A DNA stretch of 64,000 bases from positions 348,475-412,474 of the forward strand of contig NZ_JARJHU010000003.1 of the NCBI RefSeq assembly GCF_029269825.1, written 5' to 3'. The notes below the pieces were generated by a model. That model was not told the DNA's origin and searched no databases. It was given only the letters and a program-made list of their open reading frames with translations. The position numbers and the translations under genes are program-made. Every line of letters starts with the position of its first letter. Positions within the stretch are counted from its first letter, which is position 1. Below, piece after piece: positions 34,343 to 43,172 of the stretch. The stretch is from Pedobacter sp. JY14-1. GTDB lineage: Bacteria > Bacteroidota > Bacteroidia > Sphingobacteriales > Sphingobacteriaceae.

Positions 34343-35617
34343 TCAGGCCCGCTTCAATTCAAATATCGTGATTTCCGGCAGAATTCCAACCCTGCCCGGA
34401 TAACCCAGAAAGCCGTACCCCACATTGACGTATAACTGTTGTGTTCCCTCGCGGTAGAACCCTGCCCATTCTTTGTAAAGGTACTGAACGGGGCTCCACT
34501 GGTAATGTTCTGTTTGCAGGCCGAACTGCATCCCATGGGTATGGCCGCTGAACATGGCGTCGATCTGCGGATATTTTTCCAATATTTCCGCCCGCCAGTG
34601 TGAAGGGTCGTGCGAAAGCAATAGTTTGACCGGTAAATCGGCGGTGTTTTTTACCGCGAGGTCCATTTTGCCATATTTCGGAAAGCGGCCTGTGCCCCAG
34701 TTTTCAACGCCAAGGATGCCAATTTCCTCACCGTTCACTTTTAGTCTCCGGTTGTCGTTCATCAGCAGGTCCCAACCCATCAGCTCGTGGGTCCTGATCA
34801 GACTTTGCAGATTTTTTGCCTTTTCAGCAGAAGGCCCTTTCCCGAAATAGTAATCGCCGTAATCGTGGTTGCCCAGACTGGAATAAACACCCAGCGGAGC
34901 TTTTACCTTTGTAAAGATATCCTGGTAATCGCGCATTTCGGAAGCCAGGCTGTTGACCAGGTCACCGGTGAAAAAGATGAAGTCGGGTTTTTCCGCCATT
35001 AGCATTTCCACCCCGCCTTTTACCGCACGTGGGTTGTAAAAGCTTCCGGAATGGATATCAGAAATCTGGCCCAGCCGAATGCCCTCGAAGGCTTTCGGCA
35101 GATTTGGCAATATGAGCTTGCGCCTTTTTACGTGATAATCATAGGCCCCCGAGGTGATTCCCCAGGTGAGTGAGCCCAGCGGTACGGCGGCAGTAATCAG
35201 CCCTGCCTTTATCAGGAAAGCAGAACGGCTTATCGGCTCACCTGCGCTCATCTGTCCGGAGGAGGGTTCCCCGGTAGTGGGTTTTGTAAAGGATGGATTC
35301 CTGCGCAACCTGATCACCAGCCTCCTGATGTCGTCGGCAAGGAGAAAAGGCAGCATAACAAATTTGCAAACTACGGTCAGGAAAAATGCTACCAGTACTA
35401 TGGAACGCAACGAGAGGTAAAATATGGGCAGGGTTATATAGATGGAGACGAAGACGCCTAGTATCAGCAGGAATGTATAGCTCCACCAGATGGTGCTGAA
35501 CCATCGTTTTGTACGGTGTTTCCAACCAGGAAACACGCCTAGTATAGCACGAAAGCAGTAATAATCAAATACAAGCAGAAAAGCCGACAGGCCCAGGATC
35601 AGAAATAGCCGCCCCAT
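34343..35617 (-). CDS. Membrane-anchored metallophosphoesterase
   Basis: A 424-residue protein with four N-terminal hydrophobic helices (to about residue 110), a short Ser/Gly-rich linker, a further hydrophobic segment, and a calcineurin-like phosphoesterase domain. The metal-binding motifs are complete and in order: SDIHSGSF, FTGDLVNS, LGNHDYGDYY, LLSHDPSHW and SGHTHGMQFG. A fold of this type hydrolyses phosphomonoesters or phosphodiesters, for instance lipid-linked phosphates such as UDP-diacylglucosamine in related proteins; the substrate here is not known. The start lies 2 bases from the stop of the MoxR-type gene on the same strand. Confidence 0.88.
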   Translation of the reverse strand: MGRLFLILGLSAFLLVFDYYCFRAILGVFPGWKHRTKRWFSTIWWSYTFLLILGVFVSIYITLPIFYLSLRSIVLVAFFLTVVCKFVMLPFLLADDIRRLVIRLRRNPSFTKPTTGEPSSGQMSAGEPISRSAFLIKAGLITAAVPLGSLTWGITSGAYDYHVKRRKLILPNLPKAFEGIRLGQISDIHSGSFYNPRAVKGGVEMLMAEKPDFIFFTGDLVNSLASEMRDYQDIFTKVKAPLGVYSSLGNHDYGDYYFGKGPSAEKAKNLQSLIRTHELMGWDLLMNDNRRLKVNGEEIGILGVENWGTGRFPKYGKMDLAVKNTADLPVKLLLSHDPSHWRAEILEKYPQIDAMFSGHTHGMQFGLQTEHYQWSPVQYLYKEWAGFYREGTQQLYVNVGYGFLGYPGRVGILPEITIFELKRA

Positions 35618-35619
35618 GA

Positions 35620-37134
35620 TCAGTATCCTGTATCCTCGTTATCGTCATCTTCGTAGTCTGCAGTACCCGGACTGAAAAGACTTTCAAACATGTCTGAGAA
35701 ACCGAAACCGCTGTTGAGGTAATTTTTGCTCAGCTGGGAATGTTCTGCCAGTCCGTGGAGAACAAATTCCATGAGCAGCAGCGTCTGGTTCTCACTTAGT
35801 TTGGCATGGAATTTCTTTACCAGGTCATAGAGGCCGTTTACTCCCATCAGTACTTTCCTGTATTGTTGAAGGTTCAGGCTGTCGGAGATGTCCAGCGTGT
35901 TGCCTTCGGTAAACCAGTCCGTAATTTTAGTGTAGGGATTGGCTATTTTGCTTTTCTTTGCCTTTTCCGGGTCCGGGAAGAAAAGTATAAACAGGCTCTT
36001 TATGGCTTTTCCAATCAGAATATTGGCAACTTTTGCCGGGCCTTCCAGTTCGCCTTCATAGACCAGCTCGATTTTACCGGTTATTGCAGGAATGATACCC
36101 GCCAGGTCTGACATGCGTACGAAAGTGCTTTCCTCTCCGCAGACCAGCATCCTGCGTTCTGCAGTGCTTACCAGGTTTTCATATGCGGAAATTGTGAGGC
36201 GGGCAGAAACTCCCGATTTCTGGTCGATGAACTCACTTTTGCGGGCTTCGAAGGCTACCTGCTCCACCAGGTCTTTAACCAGGCCGTCCACCTCAATCAA
36301 TTTTTGCTCGGGGGTCAGTCTGGCTTCCTGAAAGGTGATTTTGCGGGAAACGGCCACTGTTCTGGGATAATGGGTCAGGATCTGACTCTCGATACGGTCC
36401 TTCAGCGGGGTCACAATGGAACCTCTGTTTGTATAGTCTTCAGGATTTGCCGTAAATACAAACTGGACATCAAGCGGTAACCTGAGTTTAAAGCCTCTGA
36501 TCTGTATGTCTTTTTCCTGCAACATGTTGAAAAGGGCCACCTGTATCCTGGCCTGCAGATCGGGCAGTTCGTTGATCACGAAGATGCTGCGGTGCGCGCG
36601 AGGGATCAGCCCGAAATGGATAACGCGTTCATCGTTATAGGTGAGCTTTAATGAGGCCGCTTTAATAGGGTCTACATCGCCGATCAGGTCAGCAACGGTC
36701 ACATCAGGTGTTGCGAGTTTTTCAGTATAGCGTTCTGAACGGTGCAGCCAGCTGACAGGGGTATTGTCGCCGTGGATATGGATTTCATGTCTGGCTGCCC
36801 AACTGATGGGGTTTAACGGATCGTCAAAGATTTCGCTGCCGCTTATGTACGGAATGTATTCATCCAGCAGGTTGACCATCAGCCTGGCGATGCGTGTCTT
36901 TGCCTGGCCTCTCAGCCCAAGCAACAGGATATTGTGCCTTGAAAGAATCGCGGTCTGGAGTTCAGGGATTACTGTTTCGTCATAACCCAGAATACCTTCG
37001 AAGCCTTCTTTCTTGTCTTTCAGCTGTCTGATCAGATTCCTCCGCAGTTCATCCTTTACGGAAAGGGGCTGGTATCCGGAGGCTTTCAGGTCGCCAAGCG
37101 TCTTTATCTCGTGTATTTTTATGTTGTTGTCCAT
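35620..37134 (-). CDS. MoxR/magnesium-chelatase-I-like AAA ATPase
   Basis: A 504-residue AAA+ ATPase. Walker A is GLRGQAKTR (about residue 70-78), the Walker B position reads FVINELPDL with Asn where Asp is usual, and sensor 1 is FTANPEDYTN. The rest resembles the BchI/MoxR group. These ATPases typically work with a von Willebrand A protein as a metal-insertion or protein-remodelling chaperone; here the VWA gene is immediately upstream with a 3-base gap. The Asn in Walker B is shared, as far as I recall, by this subfamily, so it is not evidence of inactivity. The C-terminus is acidic (DYEDDDNEDTGY). Confidence 0.85.
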   Translation of the reverse strand: MDNNIKIHEIKTLGDLKASGYQPLSVKDELRRNLIRQLKDKKEGFEGILGYDETVIPELQTAILSRHNILLLGLRGQAKTRIARLMVNLLDEYIPYISGSEIFDDPLNPISWAARHEIHIHGDNTPVSWLHRSERYTEKLATPDVTVADLIGDVDPIKAASLKLTYNDERVIHFGLIPRAHRSIFVINELPDLQARIQVALFNMLQEKDIQIRGFKLRLPLDVQFVFTANPEDYTNRGSIVTPLKDRIESQILTHYPRTVAVSRKITFQEARLTPEQKLIEVDGLVKDLVEQVAFEARKSEFIDQKSGVSARLTISAYENLVSTAERRMLVCGEESTFVRMSDLAGIIPAITGKIELVYEGELEGPAKVANILIGKAIKSLFILFFPDPEKAKKSKIANPYTKITDWFTEGNTLDISDSLNLQQYRKVLMGVNGLYDLVKKFHAKLSENQTLLLMEFVLHGLAEHSQLSKNYLNSGFGFSDMFESLFSPGTADYEDDDNEDTGY

Positions 37135-37137
37135 TTG

Positions 37138-38232
37138 CTACCTTACTGTTTTCCTTCTGTTTTTTATGTAGTCCTCAAAAATATATTCTCCCAGGCCATT
37201 CAGGGAACTGTAAAAGGCCCTGCCACCGTTGATCTGGGTGAACTGCCTCACAAAACTTTGTAAATAGGGATCCCGGGCGATCATGAAGGTGGTGATGGGG
37301 ATTTTCAGCCGCTTGCATTGCGCAGCCATATTCAGCGTCTTGTTCACGACCTTTCTGTCGAGCCCCATACTGTTCTTGTAATAGCGTCCGTTTTCTTTCA
37401 GACAGGTGGGCTTACCATCGGTGATCATAAAGATCTGTTTATTATGGGTTTTTCGCCTTCGGAGCAGGTCGGCCGCGAGCTCGAGTCCCGCAAAGGTGTT
37501 GGTGTGGTATGGCCCCACCTGTAAATAAGGAAGGTCTTTCAGCGTAATCGGCCAGGCGTCATTACCAAAGACCACAATATCCAGTGTATCCTTGGGATAG
37601 CGTGTCCGGATCAGCTCAGCCAGCGCCATTGCTGTTTTCTTGGCCGGGGTGATGCGGTCTTCACCATACAGAATCATCGAATGCGAGATGTCGATCATCA
37701 GAACAGTGGAGGTTAAGGTTTTATAATCCTTTTCCTCTACTTCCAGATCGCGCTCTGTCAGGGTGAAATTGCCGAGGCCATGATTGATCTGTGCATTTTG
37801 TATCGAAGCAGTCATGTCAATCTGATCCAGGCTGTCGCCGAAGGCAAACTCGCGCCTGTCTGCGTTCTTTTCTTCGCCTGTTCCTGAAATATTGCTGTTG
37901 TGGTTGCCTTTACCCGCTTTCTTCAGCTTGCCGAAGATCTCTTCAAGTGCCGATTGCCGGATCGTTTGCTCGGTTTTAGCGGTGATCTTCAGGTCCCCGT
38001 CGCCATTTTCATTAATATATCCTTTGTTTTTCAGGTCTTCAATGAAATCGCCCATGCCATATTCGTCTGTGGTCAGCTGGTATTTTTTGTCCAGTTCATT
38101 CATCCAGGACAGTGCCTCCGAGGCGTCGCCGGCCGTATAATTGAGCAATTGGGTAAACAGTTTGAGCAGGTCATCGAAACTACCCCTGGGCAAATCACTG
38201 GGTGTAAAGTCGGAAAAGCTGAATCCTCTCAT
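37138..38232 (-). CDS. VWA-domain partner of the MoxR-type ATPase
   Basis: A 364-residue soluble protein with a C-terminal von Willebrand A domain. The metal-ion-dependent adhesion site is visible as DISHS (DxSxS, about residue 174-178), a Thr in the following [12 protein letters not shown] region and the later TDGKPT. The N-terminal half is helical with a possible regulatory role ([22 protein letters not shown]). With the downstream ATPase it forms the MoxR-VWA pair known from several chaperone systems. The substrate protein is not indicated by neighbours. Confidence 0.88.
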   Translation of the reverse strand: MRGFSFSDFTPSDLPRGSFDDLLKLFTQLLNYTAGDASEALSWMNELDKKYQLTTDEYGMGDFIEDLKNKGYINENGDGDLKITAKTEQTIRQSALEEIFGKLKKAGKGNHNSNISGTGEEKNADRREFAFGDSLDQIDMTASIQNAQINHGLGNFTLTERDLEVEEKDYKTLTSTVLMIDISHSMILYGEDRITPAKKTAMALAELIRTRYPKDTLDIVVFGNDAWPITLKDLPYLQVGPYHTNTFAGLELAADLLRRRKTHNKQIFMITDGKPTCLKENGRYYKNSMGLDRKVVNKTLNMAAQCKRLKIPITTFMIARDPYLQSFVRQFTQINGGRAFYSSLNGLGEYIFEDYIKNRRKTVR

Positions 38233-38301
38233 AATACCTTGATCAACGGTATACCGAAGGTAAATGTTTACTGCTGTACAAATGTTAAGTGCTTGTAAAA
38301 A

Positions 38302-39183
38302 TCAGCGCGGGCTGTTCGAGGATAGCGCGCGGTTGGCACGTTTCACGGCCAGACGTTCCCGCCATTTCGCATAGGGGGCCTTGAAGGTCATCTTTAAGAC
38401 GCTGTCCAGACCTCCTTTTACAGCAATGTTAAATACACTTTGTGCCTTCCTGACAAATGAAGCATCCCAGGCACGCAGCGTCAGTGAAAAAGAGCCATCC
38501 AGATATTTCATCCAGTGCCACATGCCGGTAGGCATAAAGAGGGTGTCACCATGTTCCAGGATCACTTCGTAGCCTTCAACGCCCTTCAGGGCCGGGAATT
38601 TTTCGAAATCCGGGTTGGCTACGTCGTAATCTTCCAGCGCATAAGTGGCATTGGGGATGCAATACAGCCTTTTCTTCCATTTGTTGTCAAACAAGATAAT
38701 ATGCTTTCTGCCGCCGAAGTGCGTATGGAAAAGGTGAGGGAGGTCGATGTCGTAATGAAGGAAGGTCACTGAATTTGAGCCACCGAAAAACATAGCAGGC
38801 ATACTTTCTATGAAGCCACCCATCAGATCTTTGGGAATTACAATATCGTCTACCAGGCCGGGGGCATGCTTAAACAGGTTGAAGAAAAAGATGCGTAACT
38901 CGGTAGGCTGAGAGCGGATCAGGTCAAGGTAATCGCCGAAGCGCATATTGGCTACTGAAGCATTGATGGGTTTACTGGGGTCGGCCTTGGAGTTGTCCAT
39001 CAGGCTCACGTTCACTTCACCTGCCAGACTTTTCAAATAGTCTGTAGTCCATTTTTCACGGGCAGGCCAGTTTTTGGTCAGACCTTTAATGACCAGGGGT
39101 CTTCCCGCGTCCAGATAGTTTTTTTTGAAGTCAGCGGGGCTGATATTTTCAACAGTATCCACCGGCTCTAAAATAAAGCTCAT
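38302..39183 (-). CDS. Cupin-like (JmjC/Cupin_8) protein, paralogue A
   Basis: A 293-residue cytoplasmic protein of the Cupin_8 family, relatives of the Fe(II)/2-oxoglutarate hydroxylases such as FIH. The HxD iron-binding start is HYDID in TFLHYDIDLPHLFHTHFGGRK, and the distal His-containing strand is PTGMWHWMKYLDGSFSLTLRAWD. An N-terminal GRPLVIKGLTKNWPA segment is typical. It has the same length and gene order as the paralogue upstream, with about 60 percent matching residues by eye. Target of hydroxylation is unknown. Confidence 0.85.
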   Translation of the reverse strand: MSFILEPVDTVENISPADFKKNYLDAGRPLVIKGLTKNWPAREKWTTDYLKSLAGEVNVSLMDNSKADPSKPINASVANMRFGDYLDLIRSQPTELRIFFFNLFKHAPGLVDDIVIPKDLMGGFIESMPAMFFGGSNSVTFLHYDIDLPHLFHTHFGGRKHIILFDNKWKKRLYCIPNATYALEDYDVANPDFEKFPALKGVEGYEVILEHGDTLFMPTGMWHWMKYLDGSFSLTLRAWDASFVRKAQSVFNIAVKGGLDSVLKMTFKAPYAKWRERLAVKRANRALSSNSPR

Positions 39184-39274
39184 ATTAATTGAGTAAGATA
39201 CCTGTTAACGGCTGAATGCAGTTACTGACCTTATTAGCGCAAATGTAAACTAAAATCCAAAATAAAAGAGTGTA

Positions 39275-40156
39275 TTAGTAAGGTTTCTGGCCGGCGAGTG
39301 CGCGGTTTGCACGCTTCACGGCTAGTCCTTCTTTCCAGCTCATATATTTCTCCCGGAAATTGGCTTTCATGAAATCATCAAATTTGCGTTGCAGGGTCAG
39401 GTTGTAGAGGCTTTTTGCCTTTACCGCCCAGCTCCGGTCCCAGGCGCGCAAACTGATGGAGAAAGAACCGTCCAGGTATTTCATCCAATGCCAGTAGCCG
39501 GTAGGCATAAAAAGTGTGTCGCCATGTTCCAGGAACGCTTCCGTACCTTTTACACCTTTCAGTGCAGGGAATTTGTCGAAATCAGGTTTTTCGACGTCAT
39601 AGTCCTCAAGTGCATAGGTTGCGAATGGAATCTGGTAGAGCCTTTCTTTCCACTTATAGTCAAACAGGATCACGTGTTTGCGGCCATTGAAATGAGTATG
39701 AAAAATATGCGCGAGGTCGATGTCGTAATGCAGGAAAGTGACCGACCCTTTGCCTCCGAAGAACATGTTAGGATAACTGTCCAGGAAGCCGCCCATCAGG
39801 TCTTTTGGTGCCCGGTAGTCATCAAGCAGTTTTGGCGCATGTTTGATCGGATCGAACAAAAAGATGCGCAGGTCGGTGGGGGTTTCTTTAATCAGGTCGA
39901 TATAATCGGCAAACTTCATTTCCGCTGCGGAAGCGTTAATGGGTTTGGAAGGGTCTGCCTTAGCACTGTCATATAGGGGTACGGTCTGGTCACCTACCAC
40001 TGTTTTCATGTAATCGAGGTCCCACTTGCCATAAGCAGGCCATGTTCTAGCCATATTTTTAATGACCAGTGGCTTGCGCGGCCTGAGGTAGTTTTTTTCA
40101 AAATCTTCTTTAGAAATCTCGTTTACAACGTCGATGGGAGACAAGTCGAAATTCAT
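39275..40156 (-). CDS. Cupin-like (JmjC/Cupin_8) protein, paralogue B
   Basis: Second 293-residue copy, upstream of paralogue A with a 91-base gap in which I see no feature. It keeps the same motif order: RKPLVIKNMARTWPA, TFLHYDIDLAHIFHTHFNGRKH and MPTGYWHWMKYLDGSFS. The iron ligands are therefore intact in both copies. Differences concentrate in the helical C-terminus, suggesting different partners. The tandem arrangement and equal length indicate a duplication. Confidence 0.85.
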   Translation of the reverse strand: MNFDLSPIDVVNEISKEDFEKNYLRPRKPLVIKNMARTWPAYGKWDLDYMKTVVGDQTVPLYDSAKADPSKPINASAAEMKFADYIDLIKETPTDLRIFLFDPIKHAPKLLDDYRAPKDLMGGFLDSYPNMFFGGKGSVTFLHYDIDLAHIFHTHFNGRKHVILFDYKWKERLYQIPFATYALEDYDVEKPDFDKFPALKGVKGTEAFLEHGDTLFMPTGYWHWMKYLDGSFSISLRAWDRSWAVKAKSLYNLTLQRKFDDFMKANFREKYMSWKEGLAVKRANRALAGQKPY

Positions 40157-40276
40157 ATTGCTCGTGCTATGTTAATGCAATGTTAAAACCGAGCTAAATT
40201 ATTTAATATTCGACTGCGCTGTTTATCAACGGATAAAAATTTAAAATATCCTGACAAAAAGCAGGTGAAAGTCAGT

Positions 40277-40777
40277 TTAATCCTGTGCTTCGAGACCCAT
40301 CTCTATCCATTCTTCACGGGACGGACCGTAAATCCCGGGTACAGGGAGACCGAGAATACGCATGATCACGGTCATCTGCCCGCGGTGGTGCGATTGATGT
40401 GCGATCAGCACGCGCAGTACCTGTCCTTTAGGCCAGTCTTCACCGTACATCGGCACTTTATCGCCCAGGGCGGAGTCTGTCCATTTCAGTTTTACTGATT
40501 TGCAGAGCAATTCGGCGCTGGTTTTATACTGGTCGGCGATTTCCTGCATCGTATCGGGGAGGGACTGCTGTTCCAACATATCTTCGGCAAGTAAGCCCGC
40601 CCGGTGGCCCATTTCGGTAATGGTCTGGGTAAGGTGCCAGGCCAGACGTTCAAGAGAGCGTACAGTCCCAAATACCTTACTTGATTTCGCCTGTTCGGTG
40701 ATCATCTCAAAAATCTTCAGCGTAAAAGCTTCCTCGTTTTTCCAGTCTTTCAGGAAATCATCTATACTCCGGTACAT
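40277..40777 (-). CDS. DinB-family protein
   Basis: A 166-residue four-helix-bundle protein of the DinB/YfiT type. The family's three metal-binding histidines are visible: His in SLERLAWHLTQTITEMG, and the pair in LIAHQSHHRGQMTVIMRILG. Members include thiol-dependent transferases and proteins of unknown function; nothing in the surroundings specifies which. A 120-base gap with no feature separates it from cupin B, and 155 bases from the divergent glycosidase. Confidence 0.85.
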   Translation of the reverse strand: MYRSIDDFLKDWKNEEAFTLKIFEMITEQAKSSKVFGTVRSLERLAWHLTQTITEMGHRAGLLAEDMLEQQSLPDTMQEIADQYKTSAELLCKSVKLKWTDSALGDKVPMYGEDWPKGQVLRVLIAHQSHHRGQMTVIMRILGLPVPGIYGPSREEWIEMGLEAQD

Positions 40778-40932
40778 TTTTCTTTAGTATTTGGTGGGCG
40801 CTAATTTCAGAAAGTTTGCAGCACAAAGCAAGAGGAAATGAACAAAATGAACAGGCTGATTTCCTGATAAGCTAAAGGATGTGATAAAGATTGTTTTGCC
40901 TATATTTATTTTGGTAAACCCAAAGATAGCTG

Positions 40933-43080
40933 ATGAGAGGAATATTTTTTTTGTATCTGTTTTTCACAGCGCTGGGAACTTGTGCGCAGTCCCCTGCAGG
41001 TAATGATTGGCTGATCGATCCGCAACCATACAAGGCGGGCGTCAGGACGCAAGAAGGAGAACTAACCCTGGACAACGGGCTGGTAAGGCGGACATTCAGA
41101 CTACAGCCGGATGTTGCCTGTACCGGCTATGTGAACGTGTCAACCGGACAACAACTGTTAAGAGCGGTTAAACCTGAAGCCCGTATCAGGATTGACGGCA
41201 GGGAATATAATATCGGGGGTCTTTACGGGCAAAAAGAACAGGCCTACCTGAAAAGTGAATGGATAGATCACCTGAAACCAGGGCAGAATAATTTCCATAT
41301 GGTGCGGTATTCGCAAGAGATGATTCATCCGGTTCAGGAATGGAAAAGTAAATTCTGGTCAGGCCGTTACCTGCAGCCTTCGGGACTTCGGATAGTCTTT
41401 TATTATCGGTCGGAGCTACATGAGCTAGAAGGACTGGAAGTTATGGTTGCTTATGAATTATATGACCATCTTCCACTTATAGTAAAATCGTTAGGTATCA
41501 TGAACAGTTCAGGCAGAACTTTTAGAATAGACCGGGTGGTGAGTGAAATACTGGGTATGGTTGAAGAGCAGAGTGCAGTAGTTGGCAAACCTGAACAGAT
41601 GGTTAAGCCCCTGGGTATTTATTTCGAAACTAATTATGCCTTCAATAATGCCATGCGCTATGACCTGAGCGACCAGACGACACACTGGAAGACGGACTCC
41701 GTTTATACTTCGCAGGTAAATTACAATTATGAGACTCCTTGCCTCCTTGAGGTTTATCCTGACAAGGGGCCGGGCGTAGGCCTTGCTCCGGGCGAAAAAT
41801 TTGAATCTGTTCGGACGCACGAATTGCTGATGGACAGTTATGACAGGGAAAGAAGGGGGTTGGCGATCAGGAAGATGTACCGTACGATAGCGCCCTGGAC
41901 CCTGGCCAATCCTATTTTTATGCACCTGGTCAGTAAAAATGATGACGAAGTTAAGGCGGCGGTTGACCAATGTGTTGCTACTGGCTATGAAGCACTGATC
42001 CTGAGTTTTGGCAGCCACTGTAATACCGAAGACACAAGTGCGGCCAATATCGCAAGATGGACACGGCTGGCGGACTATGCGCACAGTAAAAAGATATTTA
42101 TCGGGAGCTATACATTATTCAGCTCGAGAAAGATCAGTCCTGAAGACGATGTCATTGATCCTGCTACGGGAAAGCCTGGGGGTGCTTTTTTTGGTAATGC
42201 CCCCTGTTTCGGAAGTAAGTGGGGATTGGGTTTCCGTGATAAGGTAAAGACGTTTTACCGTCTGACGGGTTTTGATATTTGGGAGAATGACGGACCCTAC
42301 CCCGGAGATGTATGTGCTTCTGTCTCGCATCCCGGACATAGGGGGCTGGAAGATTCGCAGTGGCGTCAGATGGAGATCCAGAAGGAACTTTATCATTGGC
42401 TTAATAACATGGGGGTGTATATCAATGCGCCAGACTGGTATTTTCTTGACGGTACCCATAAGATCGCGCTGGGCTACCGGGAAGTGAATTTTTCGCTGCC
42501 CAGGGAAAATCAGAAAATACTTAACCGTCAGAATATCTTTGACGGTACCTGGGAAAAAACGCCTTCTATGGGCTGGGGATTTGTACCATTAACTGCTTAT
42601 CACGGTGGCAGCGAGGAGGCGGTACTCGAACCTCTGAATGACCATATTTCTGATTATGAGAATCTTATGTTTCAGTATTATGGTGCTGGGGTGCAAGCTT
42701 GCTACCGCGGCCCCAGGTTATATGATACCGAGACAACCCGTAAAATGGTTTCCGGGGTAGTGACCTGGTACAAGAAGTACAGAGATATTCTGAATGCAGA
42801 TATTATTCATTTGCGCAGGGCTGACGGTCGCGACTGGGACGGCATTATGCATGCCGACCCCACCTTAGGGACAAAGGGTATGGTGTTGTTATTCAATCCG
42901 TTAAAAGAGAAGATCAGACGAAAAGTAAATATCCCTTTATATTATACCGGCTTGACGGATGTTGCCAGGATAAGGGAAAAGGACGGAAAATCGAGCGTTT
43001 ACCGGTTGGATCGCAGTTATAGTGTAGCATATGAGCTGATCCTTGAGCCGGAAACCTATACCTGGCTCGTAATAGAGTGA
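40933..43080 (+). CDS. Secreted clan-D/GH36-like glycosidase, putative
   Basis: A 715-residue exported protein (signal peptide MRGIFFLYLFFTALGTCAQ). It shows the layout of alpha-galactosidase-like enzymes: a beta-rich N-domain (to about 330), a TIM-barrel-like centre and a C-terminal beta domain. The strongest motif is GFDIWENDGPYPGDVCASVSHPGHRG (about residues 448-473), with an Asp/Glu-rich loop where GH36/GH27 relatives have the nucleophile, and further acidic positions in YINAPDWYFLDGTHK. I cannot fix the family or substrate from sequence alone. An alternative is another uncharacterised carbohydrate-active family. Confidence 0.65.
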   Translation: MRGIFFLYLFFTALGTCAQSPAGNDWLIDPQPYKAGVRTQEGELTLDNGLVRRTFRLQPDVACTGYVNVSTGQQLLRAVKPEARIRIDGREYNIGGLYGQKEQAYLKSEWIDHLKPGQNNFHMVRYSQEMIHPVQEWKSKFWSGRYLQPSGLRIVFYYRSELHELEGLEVMVAYELYDHLPLIVKSLGIMNSSGRTFRIDRVVSEILGMVEEQSAVVGKPEQMVKPLGIYFETNYAFNNAMRYDLSDQTTHWKTDSVYTSQVNYNYETPCLLEVYPDKGPGVGLAPGEKFESVRTHELLMDSYDRERRGLAIRKMYRTIAPWTLANPIFMHLVSKNDDEVKAAVDQCVATGYEALILSFGSHCNTEDTSAANIARWTRLADYAHSKKIFIGSYTLFSSRKISPEDDVIDPATGKPGGAFFGNAPCFGSKWGLGFRDKVKTFYRLTGFDIWENDGPYPGDVCASVSHPGHRGLEDSQWRQMEIQKELYHWLNNMGVYINAPDWYFLDGTHKIALGYREVNFSLPRENQKILNRQNIFDGTWEKTPSMGWGFVPLTAYHGGSEEAVLEPLNDHISDYENLMFQYYGAGVQACYRGPRLYDTETTRKMVSGVVTWYKKYRDILNADIIHLRRADGRDWDGIMHADPTLGTKGMVLLFNPLKEKIRRKVNIPLYYTGLTDVARIREKDGKSSVYRLDRSYSVAYELILEPETYTWLVIE

Positions 43081-43088
43081 ACTACTCC

Positions 43089-43120
43089 TGAGGTAAGAAA
43101 GCATTAAATTTTATACCTCA
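43089..43120 (+). terminator. Weak terminator-like inverted repeat after the glycosidase
   Basis: TGAGGTA (43089-43095) pairs with TACCTCA (43114-43120), followed by TTAATCTTTT. The stem is only seven bases with an 18-base loop, so it is a weak candidate. Confidence 0.3.
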
Positions 43121-43172
43121 TTAATCTTTTCATCGTTGATCAAGTCATAGGTGTGAATACCCTGACTGAAAG

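Noticed and set aside
39184..39274. Search for a tRNA or small RNA between the cupin paralogues
   Set aside because: No cloverleaf or stable hairpin visible; no tRNA was found elsewhere in the gaps either.
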